A stretch of DNA of 64,000 nt from Hippasteria phrygiana. Its lineage: Eukaryota > Echinodermata > Asteroidea > Valvatida > Goniasteridae. A model generated the notes under the pieces. That model made no database searches. It was not told the DNA's origin and saw only the letters and a program-made list of their open reading frames with translations. This document shows positions 62,073 to 64,000 of the stretch, in pieces. The DNA lies in NCBI GenBank assembly GCA_037893225.1, contig JAZGUH010000419.1, positions 248,001-312,000 of the forward strand, in the 5' to 3' direction. Both the position numbers and the translations under genes were made by a program. The stretch's first letter is position 1; each line of letters begins with the position of its first letter.

Positions 62073-62278
62073 GTCCCTGAAGACAATCATAAAATAAAAA
62101 ACTTATATAGATCTTGCATCTGATATCAAGTTGGAGAACGTACAGCAATGTGAAACCTTTGTATGTGATTTTCTATTAATAATGGAAAGGGGGATTACAC
62201 AGATGTATTTTAACAATGAGGGTCCAAAATGACATCCAGAACCCAGAATCACAATTAGGTTTAAAGCTGTTAAAATCT

Positions 62279-62510
62279 GGGTCCAATTTCATAGAGTTGC
62301 TTCAGTACAAAATTTGCCCGAGCCCCCCAAAAAACTTAGCTTATAATAAACCTCCTTTTAACTGTTATTCTAAGTAAACAACAGCCAAATACCAGTCACA
62401 AGCTACAAACATGTATATAACACATGGAGGTTTGGCCGGCAACCTGATTTTATAGTGTTTTTTGGTGCTTAAGCAAATTTTGTGCTTAAGCAGCTCTATG
62501 AAATTGGCCC
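62279..62510. mobile_element. MITE, GGGTCCAATTTCATAGAGTTGCT ends
   Basis: Inverted ends gggtccaatttcatagagtt and gctctatgaaattggccc. Inner aagcaaattttgtgcttaag repeats. Same broad family as 61826-62072. It directly abuts MITE copy vi. Confidence 0.8.
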
Positions 62511-62967
62511 CAGAAGTCACAATGTCCTCTTCACAAGTCAATCACAAGTCAGATCAAAATGCAGATCACAAGTCAATCACAAGTCAGCTCACAAGCTACA
62601 TGGGATGAACAATGACAAAGGAATGCTTTTAATATACAGTGTGAGTAAAAAAAAACTATACACTTATGGCACAACTCAGATTTCACCCGACCCGCTTAAT
62701 TGTCTCCTGTGCAGTCACGCATGAAAACTAATCTAGTAAAAATGTCACCAAAAGAAGCAGGAAGAGTTACTCTAAAAGTACATATGAAAATATCTTATCT
62801 ATATTGCTATAGAATAAAACTACGCCTAATTCTAAAAGTGTATAGTTTTTTTTTACTCATACTGTATAGTGTGTTTGAATAGCTTGTTACATGGCTTGAG
62901 ACCAGAATTGTGAAGTGACTTGTGAAGTAACTTGTGATGACTTGTGATTGACTTGATTACAACTCTG
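62511..62967 (+). mobile_element. hAT-like minisatellite MITE, copy vi
   Basis: The right terminus gacttgattacaactctg, the core aacaatgacaaaggaatgct and tttgaatagcttgttac identify the family. The left subterminal part has irregular cacaagtcaat units. No target duplication is evident. A mariner-type MITE (62637-62864) is inserted in the core. Confidence 0.75.
62637..62864. mobile_element. Tc1/mariner-type MITE (TA duplication)
   Basis: Inverted ends cagtgtgagtaaaaaaaaac and tttttttttactcatactg, continuing to tatacactt and aagtgtata. They are flanked by TA (62635-62636 and 62865-62866). The 228 bp contain no gene. Nested inside MITE copy vi, hence younger. Confidence 0.9.
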
Positions 62968-63634
62968 CGTCTCTGCCTCACGGTGGGATGATATTTTGCA
63001 GGCTTCAGGTGTGATTTTGAAAAGAGTAGGATGTGATATTGGACGCCCATTGTCAAAATCACATCGTCCTAATCTCCCGTCCATTTTAGAAAATCACATC
63101 CGAGAGGTTTACAGTGTAAGAGAGCATATCAAAATGTGGAACATTGCCATTCACATCTGAACATTTCTGTTGGCAACACAATGTGTTCCAAGTGTGTTCC
63201 CAACAGCAACTGATGACAGGGCATTTTTAAACCCTGTTCTCGAGTGACTCGAGTGCAGTACTCTCAGATCGCCGATTTCGAATAAGGAAGTGCATGTCAA
63301 AGTGCTTGGTGGTGCTATTCAAGATGGCGATGCCCGTGAACGATGCAGCAAAAGTCGAAACAATCTTCACAGCTGTTATGTTGTTTGATTCTTCGGATGA
63401 AGGATCAGAGACGAATTGAAAACAAATGATCCGATACTGCAGTTTGTTACAGCTTCTCTTATTAAAGAAAAAGCATTCCGGGATCCGAGAGTGTATGAAT
63501 GTTCTGAACTGTCAGCCATCTCTGTTCTTCTTGTTCTTTATCCACTCCCCACATAGTCGGGAGTGAAAATCCTATTCACAAATGGTGTTCTCATGTTGGT
63601 TCTCGACATTCGATACCCGATTCTCGTGTTCAGT
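62968..63634. other. Region with fragmentary transposase-like frames
   Basis: An aagatggcgatgcccgtgaa start (63320) opens a short frame ending ...FDSSDEGSETN, then a frame-shifted stretch (NDPILQFVTASLIKEKAFRD). They look like decayed coding DNA, but I recognise no family. The stretch 62990-63110 repeats aaaatcacatc words. Confidence 0.25.
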
Positions 63635-63760
63635 TCACACAAGAACTGCATATTTGACTGCATATTTGATTTGTTTCTTTGTGTTAGCAGCGTCAGCATC
63701 GCCTAAGAGTTCCAATATTTCGTCGTCTGTTAGCTGCGGTTTGGGAACATCGTCCGCCAT
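63635..63760 (-). pseudogene. Crypton-like tyrosine-recombinase N-terminal exon, truncated
   Basis: Minus-strand ATG at 63760 begins MADDVPKPQLTDDEILELLG then DADAANTKKQIKYAVK, after which the frame reads YAVLV and stops. It repeats the start of the 25634-25854 copy, including the upstream promoter-like region (63761-63910 here). The remainder of the domain is lost through a rearrangement near 63650. Confidence 0.65.
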
Positions 63761-63924
63761 TTTGTATGAATGACAGCCGTGTTGTAGCGCCACCTATAAT
63801 GACCGTGAAATTCGCGAAGTTACATCACATGCCCACCGTGTGATGTAACTTCTCGCGGCGTGCAATGGAACAAATAATTCAATGCACGTGATCGACGATC
63901 CACCAATCAGATGGCGAGGATTTA

Positions 63925-64000
63925 TTCAGGCGTTGTATAATATGGAAATAATGAATGTTTATGAGTGCAATGGTAAGAATAATTTCATGAGGTGACAGAT
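63925..64000. repeat. Half of the palindromic repeat beside the Crypton-like exon
   Basis: The run gttgtataatatggaaataa through caatggtaagaataatttca to ggtgacagat matches one arm of 25923-26100. The window ends inside it, so the second arm is probably beyond the edge. Confidence 0.75.

Overview
This window is eukaryotic, from an intron-rich and repeat-laden animal genome. It has phase-consistent GT-AG splice sites, a Gypsy-type integrase, tRNA-derived SINEs, DIRS-like and Crypton-like remnants, hAT-, piggyBac- and PIF/Harbinger-type miniature elements, and many minisatellites. The base composition, the mix of DIRS, Crypton and foldback elements, and a KIF27-type kinesin suggest a marine invertebrate, possibly a deuterostome such as an echinoderm, hemichordate or lancelet. 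I cannot fix the species. Bacterial-style open reading frames are mostly meaningless here: many of the longest are tandem repeats with no stop in several frames.

One host gene is well supported. Nine minus-strand exons between 57868 and 39947 encode the C-terminal coiled-coil tail of a KIF27/KIF7-family kinesin. All introns are GT-AG and all exon phases join, giving 374 codons plus a stop. The motor domain lies beyond the right edge. Its introns are packed with mobile elements, and the first visible exon is followed by three tandem partial copies of itself.

Layout. 1-3160: end of a Gypsy pol gene and probable LTR. 3.8-8.5 kb: GGTGCA-rich repeats, a foldback minisatellite, a 17-bp array and a tRNA-like element with terminal inverted repeats. 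8.6-17.95 kb: a satellite full of TGACGTCA palindromes, whose units end in a Helitron-like hairpin plus CTAG. It is interrupted at 9560-13470 by a 3.9-kb foldback element built from 34-bp and 16-bp arrays. 18.6-21.4 kb: degenerate Myb/SANT-like and DIRS-like remnants. 21.47-40.01 kb: a large inverted duplication (arms about 21467-28971 and 34729-40010) holding paired copies of a broken three-exon gene and a 70-bp minisatellite. The right breakpoint lies inside the last KIF27 exon. 40-64 kb: the KIF27 locus with its inserted elements, including a 108-bp satellite of about 17 copies.

The most striking system is a hAT-like family of miniature elements (six copies, 44.6-63.0 kb). Five copies carry exact or near-exact 8-bp target duplications. 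Their subterminal CAAGTCC/CAAGACC motifs have expanded, differently in each copy, into minisatellites. The architecture recalls Drosophila foldback (FB) and sea-urchin TU elements. Several insertions can be read against paralogous empty sites in the same window, which supports their mechanism (TTAA for piggyBac-like, TWA for Harbinger-like).
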